Below, one piece after another: positions 52,375 through 62,268 of a DNA stretch of 64,000 nucleotides. Source of the DNA: Photorhabdus thracensis (GTDB lineage Bacteria > Pseudomonadota > Gammaproteobacteria > Enterobacterales > Enterobacteriaceae); contig NZ_CP011104.1 of NCBI RefSeq assembly GCF_001010285.1, positions 1,736,001 through 1,800,000 on the forward strand, in the 5' to 3' direction. Within the stretch, counting starts at the first letter, position 1; each line of letters begins with the position of its first letter. Under the pieces are notes generated by a model that worked only from the letters and a program-made list of their open reading frames with translations, did not search any database and was not told where the DNA came from. The translations under genes and the position numbers were made by a program.

Positions 52375-53424
52375 ATGCTTAACATAATTAAAGACAGAAA
52401 AATAAAATTCGCTTTAGTGGGTTGTGGAAGAATTGCTAAAAATCATTTTAATGCTCTGGAAACACATCAGGAAAACGCTGAATTAGTGGCAATCTGTGAT
52501 AACGATCAAGCGGTATTAACAGCGACGATAGAAAAAACCGGCGTCCCGGGTTTTAACGACCTCAATACCATGCTGGATAATATCACCGCCGATATCATTA
52601 TCCTGACCACCCCCTCCGGCCTGCATCCCGAACAAGCCATTGCCTGCTTTAATAAAGGCTTTCATGTCGTCACCGAAAAGCCGATGGCGACGCGACTGGC
52701 CGATGGCGAAAACATGGTCAAAGCTGCCGATAAAGCCGGAAAACGCCTGTTTGTCGTCAAACAAAATCGCTTAAACGCCACATTACAATTACTGAAACGC
52801 GCGGTCAGTGAAAAACGGTTTGGCAAAATCCATCTGGTTCACCTCAATGTTTTCTGGACCCGTCCGCAAGAATATTACGATCAAGCCGCCTGGCGGGGCA
52901 CATGGGAATTTGATGGCGGCGCCTTCATGAATCAGGCGAGCCACTATGTTGACTTAATTGAATGGCTGATCGGCCCGGTCAAAGATGTGCAGGCCATGAC
53001 ATCAACACACCTGGATATCGAAACGGAAGATACCGGGGTACTGAACATCCGCTGGCGAGACGGGACCTTAGGCTCGATGGCCGTCACCCTGTGCACTTAC
53101 CCTCAAAACCTTGAAGGCTCTATCACCATTCTGGGTGAAAAAGGCACCGTCCGGGTGGGGGGGTTGGCCGTCAATGAAATCCAGGAATGGCATTTTTCCG
53201 ACGAAAAAGAGTATGACCGGCAAATCAAAGAAGCAAATTATGAAACCACTTCCGTTTATGGCTTTGGTCACCCACTTTATTATAAAAATGTCATTGATGT
53301 CATGAAAGGCGAAGCTAATCCCATCACGGATGGCCGGGAAGGATTAAAATCATTAGAACTGCTTATCGCTGCCTATCTCTCAGCCCGAGATAATAAAACC
53401 ATTTCTTTACCTTTAACGTATTAA
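52375..53424 (+). CDS. wbpB: UDP-GlcNAcA 3-oxidase WbpB
   Basis: From ATG 52375 the protein is 349 residues. It has a Gfo/Idh/MocA Rossmann start FALVGCGRIAKNHFNALE, then VVTEKPMATRLADGENMV with the catalytic Lys-Pro, and GTWEFDGGAFMNQASHYVDL with the His. It oxidises UDP-GlcNAcA at C3 to the 3-keto sugar, which WbpE then aminates. The frame is open to 52309 but that overlaps wbpA. It follows wbpA after 13 bases. Confidence 0.94.
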   Translation: MLNIIKDRKIKFALVGCGRIAKNHFNALETHQENAELVAICDNDQAVLTATIEKTGVPGFNDLNTMLDNITADIIILTTPSGLHPEQAIACFNKGFHVVTEKPMATRLADGENMVKAADKAGKRLFVVKQNRLNATLQLLKRAVSEKRFGKIHLVHLNVFWTRPQEYYDQAAWRGTWEFDGGAFMNQASHYVDLIEWLIGPVKDVQAMTSTHLDIETEDTGVLNIRWRDGTLGSMAVTLCTYPQNLEGSITILGEKGTVRVGGLAVNEIQEWHFSDEKEYDRQIKEANYETTSVYGFGHPLYYKNVIDVMKGEANPITDGREGLKSLELLIAAYLSARDNKTISLPLTY

Positions 53425-53442
53425 ATAAAGGGAAAAGATATC

Positions 53443-54033
53443 ATGTCAACCGAACACGTAATGATACATCCCAGTGCCATCGTTGATGAAGGGGCCCAAA
53501 TCGGGAAAAACAGCCGCATTTGGCATTTTACGCATGTCTGTTCCGGCGCCCAAATTGGTGAAGGCTGCTCTTTAGGACAAAATGTCTTTATTGGTAACCA
53601 AGTCACCATCGGCAATCACTGCAAAATACAAAATAACGTCTCTGTTTATGACAACGTTCATTTAGAAGAGGGGGTATTTTGTGGCCCGAGCATGGTATTT
53701 ACCAATGTTTATAATCCACGTTCATTGATTGAAAGAAAAAGTGAATATAAAACGACCCGGGTGAAAACAGGCGCCACGCTAGGCGCCAACTGCACAATTA
53801 TCTGTGGTACCACCATTGGCGCCTATGCCTTTATTGGCGCCGGCGCGGTCGTGAATAAAGATGTGCCGGATTATGCCCTGATGGTCGGCGTGCCGGCCAA
53901 ACATATTGGCTGGATGAGTGAATTTGGTGAACAATTAGATTTACCGCTGCACGGACAAGCCATAACAACCTGCCCGCACACTCAACATATTTATCAACTC
54001 AACCATCATACCGTGACCCGAATTAAAGTATAA
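53443..54033 (+). CDS. wbpD: UDP-GlcNAc3NA N-acetyltransferase WbpD
   Basis: The 196-residue left-handed beta-helix protein has hexapeptide repeats ([60 protein letters not shown]) and [18 protein letters not shown] near the end. It acetylates the 3-amino group with acetyl-CoA to give UDP-GlcNAc3NAcA. It is placed between wbpB and wbpE, as in known clusters. Confidence 0.93.
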   Translation: MSTEHVMIHPSAIVDEGAQIGKNSRIWHFTHVCSGAQIGEGCSLGQNVFIGNQVTIGNHCKIQNNVSVYDNVHLEEGVFCGPSMVFTNVYNPRSLIERKSEYKTTRVKTGATLGANCTIICGTTIGAYAFIGAGAVVNKDVPDYALMVGVPAKHIGWMSEFGEQLDLPLHGQAITTCPHTQHIYQLNHHTVTRIKV

Positions 54034-54046
54034 AAGGTAAAGAAAA

Positions 54047-55117
54047 ATGCAATTCACCGACCTCGCGGCACAACAAAGCAGAATTAAAGATAAAATTGAC
54101 GCGAATATCCAGAAAGTCCTCACCCACGGAAAATATATTTTAGGGCCCGAAGTAGCAGAATTAGAAGAAAAGCTGATGGCCTACACGGGGGCCAAATATT
54201 GTATTACCTGTGCGAACGGCACCGATGCCCTGCAAATTGCCTTAATGGCGATTGGCCTCAAACCCGGCGACGAAGTTATCACCCCCGGATTTACCTATAT
54301 CGCCACCGCTGAAACCGTTGCGCTGCTGGGTGGCATTCCGGTCTATGTTGACGTCAAGCCCACAACCTATAATTTAGATCCGGCCCTGCTGGAAGCCGCT
54401 ATTACGTCGAAAACCAAAGCGATTATTCCAGTTTCTTTATTCGGCCAATGTGCCGATTTTGACGAAATTAATGCCATCGCCGAAAAACATAACCTGATCG
54501 TAATAGAAGACGCGGCCCAAAGTTTTGGCGCAATTTATAAAGAGAAGCGCTCCTGCAATTTAACGACTATCTCGTGCACCAGCTTCTTCCCCAGCAAGCC
54601 CTTAGGTTGCTACGGTGATGGCGGGGCTATTTTCACCCACGATGAAGAACTGGCGAAAATTATCCGTCAAATTGCCCGTCATGGCCAAGACAGACGATAC
54701 CATCATATCAGAATAGGTATTAATAGCCGTTTAGATACCCTGCAAGCGGCCATTCTGCTGCCCAAACTGGACATCTTTGAGGAAGAAATGGCAATGCGTC
54801 AGCGTGTTGCTGCAAACTATAATCAGGCGTTGAATGCCATCGGCATCATAACCACGCCATATATAGAGCCACACAATCTTTCTGCTTATGCTCAATATAC
54901 TATCCGGGTTAAAAACCGCGATGAATTGCAACGCAGACTAAAAGAACAGGGCATTCCAACCGCAGTGCATTACCCCATTCCCTTGAATAAACAACCCGCG
55001 GTTGCCAGCAATATTGCTCTACCTGTCGGTGACGAAATAGCCCAGGAAGTGATTAGTTTGCCTATGCATCCTTATTTATCCATAGATTTAATTAACAAAA
55101 TCTCCAGCTCAATTTAA
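54047..55117 (+). CDS. wbpE: UDP-3-keto-GlcNAcA aminotransferase WbpE
   Basis: The 356-residue PLP enzyme of the DegT/DnrJ/EryC1/StrS family has TCANGTDALQIALMAIGLKP near 60, VIEDAAQSFGA near 155 and the PLP-binding Lys in SFFPSKPLGCYGDGGAI near 185. It transfers the amino group from glutamate to C3 of the WbpB product. The leading wbpABDE block has a more balanced base composition than the very AT-rich genes after 55.1 kb. Confidence 0.94.
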   Translation: MQFTDLAAQQSRIKDKIDANIQKVLTHGKYILGPEVAELEEKLMAYTGAKYCITCANGTDALQIALMAIGLKPGDEVITPGFTYIATAETVALLGGIPVYVDVKPTTYNLDPALLEAAITSKTKAIIPVSLFGQCADFDEINAIAEKHNLIVIEDAAQSFGAIYKEKRSCNLTTISCTSFFPSKPLGCYGDGGAIFTHDEELAKIIRQIARHGQDRRYHHIRIGINSRLDTLQAAILLPKLDIFEEEMAMRQRVAANYNQALNAIGIITTPYIEPHNLSAYAQYTIRVKNRDELQRRLKEQGIPTAVHYPIPLNKQPAVASNIALPVGDEIAQEVISLPMHPYLSIDLINKISSSI

Positions 55118-55121
55118 CTCT

Positions 55122-56351
55122 ATGAATAATAAGTTTATAAAGAATTTATCTGGCTTATTACTCTCGTCATTATTAAGCCAGATATTATTACTGCTATCAA
55201 CACCTGTACTAACAAGATTATTCTCACCTGAAGAATTAGGAATTTATGCTTCACTTTCATCCATTTTAAGTATTTTGGCAGTAGGTGCTTGCCTCCGTTA
55301 TGAATTTTCAATAAGCGCATCAGAAAAAGAACGTGAAATTAATTCATTAGTCACATTATCTTGCATAATTTCAATCATCATTAGCTTTATAATAATCACT
55401 ATTTTTGCAATATTTCATATCCCAGAAAAAATAATTATAGGAAACCACATATACTATATACCTCTAGGTATTATTACTTACGGGTTTTATAGAGCAATGA
55501 GCTTCAACAGCATAAGAAAAAGACAATACCGTGAATTCTCTATTACTAAAATAGCTCAAACAGTCACTATGATTAGTATTCAAATAATTGGGGGCATAGC
55601 TAGTTTGGGAGCAAGCAGTCTTATCTTAGGGCAGATATTAGGCCAATCATTAGGCGTCCTATTTTTACGTAAAAAATCCCAATATCGCCTGGTAATAAGG
55701 AAAAACGAGTTTAGAAAAATAAAACTTCTCGCTAAGAAATATTATAAATTTCCAGTTTATGACTTCCCTGCCAGTTTAATTAACACTGTTAGTAATGAAC
55801 TACCTCAATTGTTTATAATGTCTGCATACGGACTAAAACCCGCAGGATTTTATTTAATCGCATCTAAAATATCAGGTGCACCGATTACACTGCTAAACCA
55901 AACAGTTTCGTCTATATTACAAGGCTATTTAAAAGGTACGCCTGCATCATCTTTCTTAAAAATTAAAAAAACATTCTATTACCTCACGCTAATTTCTATC
56001 TTATTTGCTACAGTTACATACTTGGTTGGTATACCAATCATAACGTTTATTTTTGGTGAAGAATGGTATGAATCAGGTAAATATCTATTATGCTTAACAC
56101 CTCATTTATCTGGGCAAATAATATATTCATCTTTATCGATATATTTATCCATTTATGAACACCAGAAGAGCAATTTATTTATTCAATCAACATCTATTAT
56201 ATTAAGATTTACAGCCCTTCTCATCGGATATTTATTAGGGGATATTTACCTCACCCTTTTATTATTTTCACTCACAAGCTTCAGTCTTTATCTAATGAGT
56301 ACAGCTTATATCTTAAGATTATCTTTTATGCGGAAAAGAGGATTAGAATGA
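55122..56351 (+). CDS. wzx: O-antigen flippase Wzx
   Basis: The 409-residue protein has about 12 membrane helices. The N-terminal segment LLLSTPVLTRLFSPEELGIY is the polysaccharide_synt family signature. It flips undecaprenyl-diphosphate-linked O-units to the periplasm. The sequence is very AT-rich, as usual for wzx/wzy. It starts five bases after wbpE and overlaps the next gene by four bases. Confidence 0.9.
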   Translation: MNNKFIKNLSGLLLSSLLSQILLLLSTPVLTRLFSPEELGIYASLSSILSILAVGACLRYEFSISASEKEREINSLVTLSCIISIIISFIIITIFAIFHIPEKIIIGNHIYYIPLGIITYGFYRAMSFNSIRKRQYREFSITKIAQTVTMISIQIIGGIASLGASSLILGQILGQSLGVLFLRKKSQYRLVIRKNEFRKIKLLAKKYYKFPVYDFPASLINTVSNELPQLFIMSAYGLKPAGFYLIASKISGAPITLLNQTVSSILQGYLKGTPASSFLKIKKTFYYLTLISILFATVTYLVGIPIITFIFGEEWYESGKYLLCLTPHLSGQIIYSSLSIYLSIYEHQKSNLFIQSTSIILRFTALLIGYLLGDIYLTLLLFSLTSFSLYLMSTAYILRLSFMRKRGLE

Positions 56352-57460
56352 AAAAAACAAAAAATATAATGAAAATAATTCCATATATAATTATCGTAAT
56401 AATCGTCAGTTATACATTCAATAAATATGCTTATGAGCTAGATGAATTCAACAGTAATGTTAGAAACCTAGTCATGAAAGGGAAATTTACCCAACGTGAA
56501 TTTAATAGCAATGGTTTTCCATTATCACATTCACCACGTATCCCTAAGCCATTTCTATCCCCGTTTTATGTCGTTCACTATGGAATAATATACTCATCCT
56601 TAAGTTTAGAGAAAGACAATACCAATATATTATGGAGAACGGATTCATCCTTATCAGGATGGAATGTACCACCCCCTAAATTCAATAAAGAGGAATTAAT
56701 TTCTAATTTTAAATTCTCAGCCGATTGGCTATTAAATAATATCAAGTTATTCCACGGTGAGAATCATTACCTATATAATTTTGATTGGCCATATAAAGGA
56801 TATGAAAATAATAAACTCTCTGCTCCCTGGTGGTCCGGATTAACAGATGCATATGCAATTACTCTCTTATTAAGAGCTTATGACTATTTTGGTGATGATA
56901 AATATCTATTAACCGCCCATTTACTATACAAATCATCGCTAACTCCGGCCAATCAAGGAGGTAGCCTGACAATTTTAGATAATATGCCCTGGATCGAAGA
57001 ATATGTTGATCCTAAAGCAAGTTCAGACAAATTAGCCTTTGTATTAAACGGAATGATTTACTCTACTTATGGTATTGAATCCTTCGAAAATTATCTCAAT
57101 ATAGATAAGAGTAAAAGAATATCCGAAAATTTATATAAATCAATCAGTAGCAATATATTTAAGTTCAACATAAAAAATGAATGGTCCAGCTATGATTTAG
57201 TTGGTAATCCGGCGAATATGAAATATCATAGAATACAGACCCTTCTTCTAAAAGATCTTATAGATAGAAATCAAAATTTTAAAAATAAAGAAATAATAAA
57301 CTTATATAACAATTGGAATAGATCCGTCTCTAATATAGGATATTATTACATAAAGCATGGGCCTATTAGTTGGGCATACTATCAGTTTATCATTATGTAC
57401 TTACTATCTATATTAGTATTATCAACCATTTATTTTTTTATTAGAAAAAATGCAAAATAA
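56348..57460 (+). CDS. Membrane-anchored glucuronyl C5-epimerase-like protein
   Basis: The 370-residue protein has a membrane helix at about 8-24 and another at 343-362, so the middle part is probably periplasmic. The middle resembles the C5-epimerase C-terminal domain of heparan-sulfate glucuronyl epimerases. WWSGLTDAYAITLLLRAYDY (about 158-177) corresponds to the W-x-x-x-x-x-Q/D-x-A-x-x-L-x-R-A-Y block. PWIEEYVD matches the W-x-E-E-Y motif, FVLNGMIYSTYGIESF the V-L-N-G-F/M block, and SSYDLVGNPANMKYHRIQTL the Y-D...Y-H block. These enzymes invert C5 of uronic acids on polymers. Between wzx and wzy it may act on lipid-linked O-units or polymer. Substrate is inferred. Confidence 0.75.
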   Translation: MKKTKNIMKIIPYIIIVIIVSYTFNKYAYELDEFNSNVRNLVMKGKFTQREFNSNGFPLSHSPRIPKPFLSPFYVVHYGIIYSSLSLEKDNTNILWRTDSSLSGWNVPPPKFNKEELISNFKFSADWLLNNIKLFHGENHYLYNFDWPYKGYENNKLSAPWWSGLTDAYAITLLLRAYDYFGDDKYLLTAHLLYKSSLTPANQGGSLTILDNMPWIEEYVDPKASSDKLAFVLNGMIYSTYGIESFENYLNIDKSKRISENLYKSISSNIFKFNIKNEWSSYDLVGNPANMKYHRIQTLLLKDLIDRNQNFKNKEIINLYNNWNRSVSNIGYYYIKHGPISWAYYQFIIMYLLSILVLSTIYFFIRKNAK

Positions 57461-58679
57461 AATCAAAATAATACTAAAAATATTCCTATATCAGGTAATT
57501 ATATATCTAAATTCCGTGCTTATATTAGATACATTCCAAGAGGTAAGAGGCTATAATATCAACCCACAAGGTCACTTAAGTATCTTATTCTGCTGGATAT
57601 CATTATTACCATTAGCCTTACTTAATAACCAAAAAAATCCAATTATGGTTTTTTTATGGTTAATATATATAATTTACATTATACCAATATCAATTATATT
57701 CCCTCTAATTAATTCAGCTTCTATATACTCAGTGATTTTCATATCCGCAATAAATATATTATTTTTATTGTCTATATTATTCTTTCGAATAATAAATAGA
57801 ATTACGTTACCAAAACTACAAATCCCCTGGGATTTATATAAAACAATTATCATAGGATGCGGTATTATTGTTTTATTCTTTGTTATTACTAACCCGGCAT
57901 TCAGTTTAATACCACCTAATATATTTAAAGTTTATTCAGTAAGAGAGAACTTTAAAGAAAATACATCATTATTAACCATGTATGTTATAACAAGTGGGGG
58001 ATACGTAATTTCACCATTATTATTATTAGCTTCATTTTATGTAAAAGGCTTTGTTAAATATCTGCTTATTGCAATAAGCATTATGATTTCCTATTTAATA
58101 TATTGCTCTTCAGGATTAAAAAGTATAGCCTTCATGAATATCACTGTTATAACTCTATTCTTCTATATCAAAGGAAAAAGAAACATAAGTAACTCTGTGA
58201 TAAATATAATCCTATACTCATTCCTTGCTGCCGGATTACTGTATTTTATTTTCGATTTCTATGACCCACTTATACACTGGTTACGCAGAATATTCTTCAC
58301 ACCAACATTAAATACCTTCTATTTTTATGATTATACATTCAATAATAATAGGGAATTCACTAACGATGCTCCAAAGATAATCTCTCAGGTATATTATGGC
58401 ACCATAGGCTCTGCTAATACAGGCTTTATTGGGGACGGTATAGCCAGATATGGTATCGTTGGCTTAATAATAAATTTCTTTATATTTAACATGCTCATCT
58501 TAGCAATGAACCTGAGTTCAAAAAAAGTTCCATTTGAATTTTCAACAACATTATATTTACCGTTCGTATACACGGTATCAAACACGGCAATTACAGCACT
58601 ACTACTGACATATGGGCTGCTGATATTAAGCGTACTATTATTCTTATTTCCTACGAAAAATAACAAGAACTCCCTATGA
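57450..58679 (+). CDS. wzy: O-antigen polymerase Wzy-like
   Basis: The 409-residue polytopic protein has about 11-12 membrane segments and a large loop in the second half (RRIFFTPTLNTFYFYDYTFN, then NDAPKIISQVYYG and GSANTGFIGDGIARYG), the architecture of Wzy polymerases and EpsG-like proteins. Wzy proteins are too divergent for a sequence signature; assignment is by topology and place in a wzx-containing cluster. It overlaps both neighbours (11 and 4 bases). Confidence 0.8.
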   Translation: MQNKIKIILKIFLYQVIIYLNSVLILDTFQEVRGYNINPQGHLSILFCWISLLPLALLNNQKNPIMVFLWLIYIIYIIPISIIFPLINSASIYSVIFISAINILFLLSILFFRIINRITLPKLQIPWDLYKTIIIGCGIIVLFFVITNPAFSLIPPNIFKVYSVRENFKENTSLLTMYVITSGGYVISPLLLLASFYVKGFVKYLLIAISIMISYLIYCSSGLKSIAFMNITVITLFFYIKGKRNISNSVINIILYSFLAAGLLYFIFDFYDPLIHWLRRIFFTPTLNTFYFYDYTFNNNREFTNDAPKIISQVYYGTIGSANTGFIGDGIARYGIVGLIINFFIFNMLILAMNLSSKKVPFEFSTTLYLPFVYTVSNTAITALLLTYGLLILSVLLFLFPTKNNKNSL

Positions 58680-59779
58680 AAATCACACATATGACATCGG
58701 CACATCCACGTTTCGATATACGTATTTTTCTAAAAGAATGCTCTGCTTTACAAAGAGAACATGAAGTATCTCTTATTGTTGCAGATGGTAAAGGTAATGA
58801 AGTAAAGAATAACATAACTATCATTGACGTGGGTATGCTGCCAGGCCGATTAAATAGAATCTTTAAAACAACGCAGAGAGTTTATAAAAAAGCATTAGAA
58901 TTAGATTCTGACCTATATCATTTCCATGATCCGGAATTAATACCTATAGGATTACGACTTAAAAAGAAAGGTAAAACAGTTATCTTTGACGCCCATGAAG
59001 ATGTCCCCAAACAAATTCTTAGTAAACCTTATTTAAATAAATTAGCAAAAACGATTATTTCTAAAACATTCTCGCTCTATGAAAAGTATGCTATCCCTAA
59101 ATTTAATGGAATTATTACTGCTACACCCGCAATAAGAGATAAATACTTAAAGTTAAATAAAAACACAATAGACATTAATAATTACCCGATATTAGGCGAA
59201 CTAAGTAATAATAGCAATAACTGGGATAAGAAAGAAAAACAAGTATGCTATGTAGGAGGCATATCTGCCATTAGATGCATAGAAGAAATGGTTGAATCAA
59301 TATCTTACCTGAAGACTGACACAAAAATTAAATTAGCGGGTAGTTTCTCTGAAAAAGATTTAGAAAATAAAATAAAAAACATGGAGAATTGGCATAAAAT
59401 AGATGAGCTTGGCTTTTTAAATCGAATAGAAACAAAAGAACTTTTATCTAAATCTATTGCTGGGATTGTTCTATTTCACCCATTACCCAATCATATCGAT
59501 GCCCAACCAAATAAAATGTTCGAATATATGAGTGCAGGAATTCCTGTCATCGCTTCAAATTTCAAATTATGGAAAGATATTATTGTAGAAAACAACTGTG
59601 GAATTTGTATCGATCCATTAAATCCTAAAGAATTAGCTGATGCGATAGATTATTTATCGAATAACTATGATATAGCCGAAAGAATGGGCAATAACGGTTT
59701 TTTGGCAGTAAATAAAAAATACAATTGGGATATTGAACAGAATAAACTTATTAAATTCTATCAACAATTCGGAAGTTAA
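58676..59779 (+). CDS. GT4 glycosyltransferase (WbpH-like)
   Basis: The 367-residue GT-B fold enzyme has LYHFHDPELIPIGLRLKKKG near 80, VIFDAHEDVPKQI near 100 and the nucleotide-sugar motif PNKMFEYMSAGIPVIASNF near 280 (E-x7-G-x-P). Members retain anomeric configuration. HFHDPEL is typical of the WbpH/WbnE-like group. It adds one sugar of the O-unit at the cytoplasmic face; donor unknown. Confidence 0.88.
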   Translation: MKITHMTSAHPRFDIRIFLKECSALQREHEVSLIVADGKGNEVKNNITIIDVGMLPGRLNRIFKTTQRVYKKALELDSDLYHFHDPELIPIGLRLKKKGKTVIFDAHEDVPKQILSKPYLNKLAKTIISKTFSLYEKYAIPKFNGIITATPAIRDKYLKLNKNTIDINNYPILGELSNNSNNWDKKEKQVCYVGGISAIRCIEEMVESISYLKTDTKIKLAGSFSEKDLENKIKNMENWHKIDELGFLNRIETKELLSKSIAGIVLFHPLPNHIDAQPNKMFEYMSAGIPVIASNFKLWKDIIVENNCGICIDPLNPKELADAIDYLSNNYDIAERMGNNGFLAVNKKYNWDIEQNKLIKFYQQFGS

Positions 59780-59784
59780 TAAAT

Positions 59785-60855
59785 ATGAAGAAAATAATAA
59801 CAGTATTAGGAGCAAGACCACAATTCATAAAAGCAAGCCCGGTGTCTCGCGCCTTACAAAATCATAATAAACTCGAAGAAATTATCATTCATACCGGTCA
59901 GCATTTTGATACTAATATGTCTGATATATTTTTCAATCAATTAAAAATTCCTAAACCTGATTACACGCTTAATATTCATGGTGGCTCGCACGGTGAAATG
60001 ACAGGGAAAATGTTAATTGAAATTGAAAAGGTACTTATCACAGAAAAACCCGATGCGGTCATGGTATATGGTGATACGAACTCTACTTTAGCTGGCGCAT
60101 TATCTGCATCCAAATTACATATTCCAGTTATCCATATTGAAGCCGGTTTACGTAGCTTTAATATGAATATGCCAGAAGAGATCAATAGAATATTAACAGA
60201 TAATGTTAGCTCGATTCTTTTCTGTCCCACAGAGACAGCAATTAATAACCTACAACGAGAAGGCTTCTGTTCAAAACCGGTTAATATAAAAAAAGTGGGT
60301 GATGTTATGGAAGATGCTGCTTTATATTTTAGCCGAATGGCAAAAAAACCTGATGAACTCATTCCCACACAACACTTTATATTAACAACACTACATCGTG
60401 CTGAAAATACAGATAATCAAAAACGATTAACCGAAATAGTAGACGCATTAAATTATATACATAAAACAATTTACCCTGTTGTCCTTCCTCTTCACCCAAG
60501 AACTAAAAAAATGTTGGAAAAATATCATTTACATTTAGATGTTCACTTAATCGAACCGGTTGGATATTTAGAAATGTTATGGCTACTTAAAAATACAGAT
60601 CTGGTTATTACAGATAGTGGAGGACTACAAAAGGAAGCTTTTTTCTTTAGAAAACCGTGTGTAACAGTTAGAGATCAAACTGAATGGGTAGAATTAATTG
60701 AAACAGGTGTAAACAAATTATCAGATGCTGAGAATAAAAAAATAATCCAATCAGTTCATAATATGATTAATACTAATATACACTCTGTCCAATCTATATA
60801 TGGTGGCGGCGTTGCTGCTATAAAAATTGCTGACGAATTAGAAAAGTCATTATGA
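59785..60855 (+). CDS. wbpI: UDP-GlcNAc3NAcA 2-epimerase WbpI
   Basis: The 356-residue protein starts VLGARPQFIKASPVSRAL and has HTGQHFDTNMSDIFFNQLKI, YGDTNSTLAGALSASKLHIP, HIEAGLRSFNMNMPEEINR and TDSGGLQKEAFFFRKPC. It is a WecB-fold epimerase. The close wording with P. aeruginosa WbpI and the presence of wbpABDE favour UDP-GlcNAc3NAcA to UDP-ManNAc3NAcA over plain UDP-GlcNAc as substrate. This completes the pathway, although the gene is separated from wbpABDE by four genes. Confidence 0.9.
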   Translation: MKKIITVLGARPQFIKASPVSRALQNHNKLEEIIIHTGQHFDTNMSDIFFNQLKIPKPDYTLNIHGGSHGEMTGKMLIEIEKVLITEKPDAVMVYGDTNSTLAGALSASKLHIPVIHIEAGLRSFNMNMPEEINRILTDNVSSILFCPTETAINNLQREGFCSKPVNIKKVGDVMEDAALYFSRMAKKPDELIPTQHFILTTLHRAENTDNQKRLTEIVDALNYIHKTIYPVVLPLHPRTKKMLEKYHLHLDVHLIEPVGYLEMLWLLKNTDLVITDSGGLQKEAFFFRKPCVTVRDQTEWVELIETGVNKLSDAENKKIIQSVHNMINTNIHSVQSIYGGGVAAIKIADELEKSL

Positions 60856-62093
60856 ATATAGTCTACATAAACCATTATGCCGGTTCGCCAGATCTTGGTA
60901 TGGAATTTCGACCATATTATCTAGGCCAAGAGTGGCTTAAATCTGGACATAATATTACCATACTTGCAGCTTCTTACTCTCATGTTCGTACAAAACAACC
61001 CAAACTAACAGATAATAAAAAAACCACCGAAAATCTTTGTGGATTGAAGTTTATCTGGTATCCGACCCCTAATTACCACAATAATGGATTAGACCGGGTA
61101 AAAAATATATTCTCTTTCTTAAAGCAGATATGGTTCGATACAAATAATATAATAAAAGAGAATAAACCCGATATCGTTATTGCATCAAGTACTTACCCCT
61201 TGGACATTTGGGTCGCAAAACGCCTGGCAAAAAAGGCTAAAGCTAAATTAGTTTATGAAGTTCACGATTTATGGCCTCTATCTCCTATCGAAATAGGCGG
61301 CATGTCCCCAAAACATCCTTTCATAAGATTATGTCAATTTGCTGAAAATTATGCTTATCGCCACTCAGATACGGTAATTTCAATACTCCCTAATGTACAT
61401 GCTCATATGAAAGAGCATGGTTTAGACCTGAAAAAATTGCATATTATACCTAATGGCATAGTCGAAAATGATTGGCAAACTGAAAATATCGATCCCATTT
61501 CACCTCATATCAGAGAGGTAGTAGACTACTGTAGAACAGAAAATAAAATCATTGTAGGTTATGCCGGATCGCTTGGAAAACCCAATGCCATGCACTACCT
61601 TATTGATGCTGCAAAATTATTAGAAAAACAAAACTTTCATTTTCTGCTGGTAGGTTCTGGGCTGGAAAAAGAAAATCTAGTAAAACAAGCTAATTTACTT
61701 AATTTGAGAAACATTACCTTTAGCGATCCAATACCGAAAACACAGATCCCTGCTCTGCTCCCATTATTCGATATTGCTTATATAGGCTGGCATAGAAAAC
61801 CTATATATCGATTTGGGATTTCACCGAATAAACTAATAGATTATATGATGGCAGGATGCATAGTATTACATTCTGTTGAAACGGGTAATGACATTGTTAC
61901 TGATGCAAATTGCGGATTATCTATCCCACCTGAATCTCCCCAAGCTATTGCAAATGGATTACTTAAATTAAATAAACTCTCAAAGGAAAAGAAAATTGAA
62001 TTAAGAAATAACGGTAAAAAATACATATCAAAAAACCACACATATAATGCTTTATCAAATAAATTCCTAAAAGCAATGATAAATCATAAATAA
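60852..62093 (+). CDS. GT4 glycosyltransferase (WbuB-like)
   Basis: The 413-residue protein starts VYINHYAGSPDLGMEFRPYY and has VYEVHDLWPLSPIEIGGMSP near 137, VGYAGSLGKPNAMHYLIDAA near 235 and ISPNKLIDYMMAGCIVLHSV near 322, typical of WbuB/WbpJ-like GT4 enzymes. It uses a UDP- or dTDP-sugar to extend the O-unit. It overlaps wbpI by four bases. Confidence 0.88.
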   Translation: MNIVYINHYAGSPDLGMEFRPYYLGQEWLKSGHNITILAASYSHVRTKQPKLTDNKKTTENLCGLKFIWYPTPNYHNNGLDRVKNIFSFLKQIWFDTNNIIKENKPDIVIASSTYPLDIWVAKRLAKKAKAKLVYEVHDLWPLSPIEIGGMSPKHPFIRLCQFAENYAYRHSDTVISILPNVHAHMKEHGLDLKKLHIIPNGIVENDWQTENIDPISPHIREVVDYCRTENKIIVGYAGSLGKPNAMHYLIDAAKLLEKQNFHFLLVGSGLEKENLVKQANLLNLRNITFSDPIPKTQIPALLPLFDIAYIGWHRKPIYRFGISPNKLIDYMMAGCIVLHSVETGNDIVTDANCGLSIPPESPQAIANGLLKLNKLSKEKKIELRNNGKKYISKNHTYNALSNKFLKAMINHK

Positions 62094-62095
62094 CA

Positions 62096-62268
62096 GATGC
62101 CTTCCTTTAGCGTTACCTGAAATTGGACAATCTAAAATAGAAAAAATTACTGATTGACTTAAAACTGGTTGGATAATTACCGGCCCAAAGCCAGAAGATT
62201 TGAACAAGATATAGAAATTATACTTAAATAACTATCATTACTGTCCAAATAGAGGTTATTATTCAATC
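62096..62268 (+). pseudogene. Decayed 5' copy of the downstream aminotransferase gene
   Basis: Bases 62098-62215 can be aligned with the first about 120 bases of the aminotransferase at 63290 (for example ACTGGTTGGATAATTACCGG against ACAGGTTGGATAACTACCGG, then CCAGAAGATTTGAACAAGAT in both). There are stops and frameshifts, and nothing of the rest of the gene. The remaining bases to the next start hold no gene. Confidence 0.85.
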
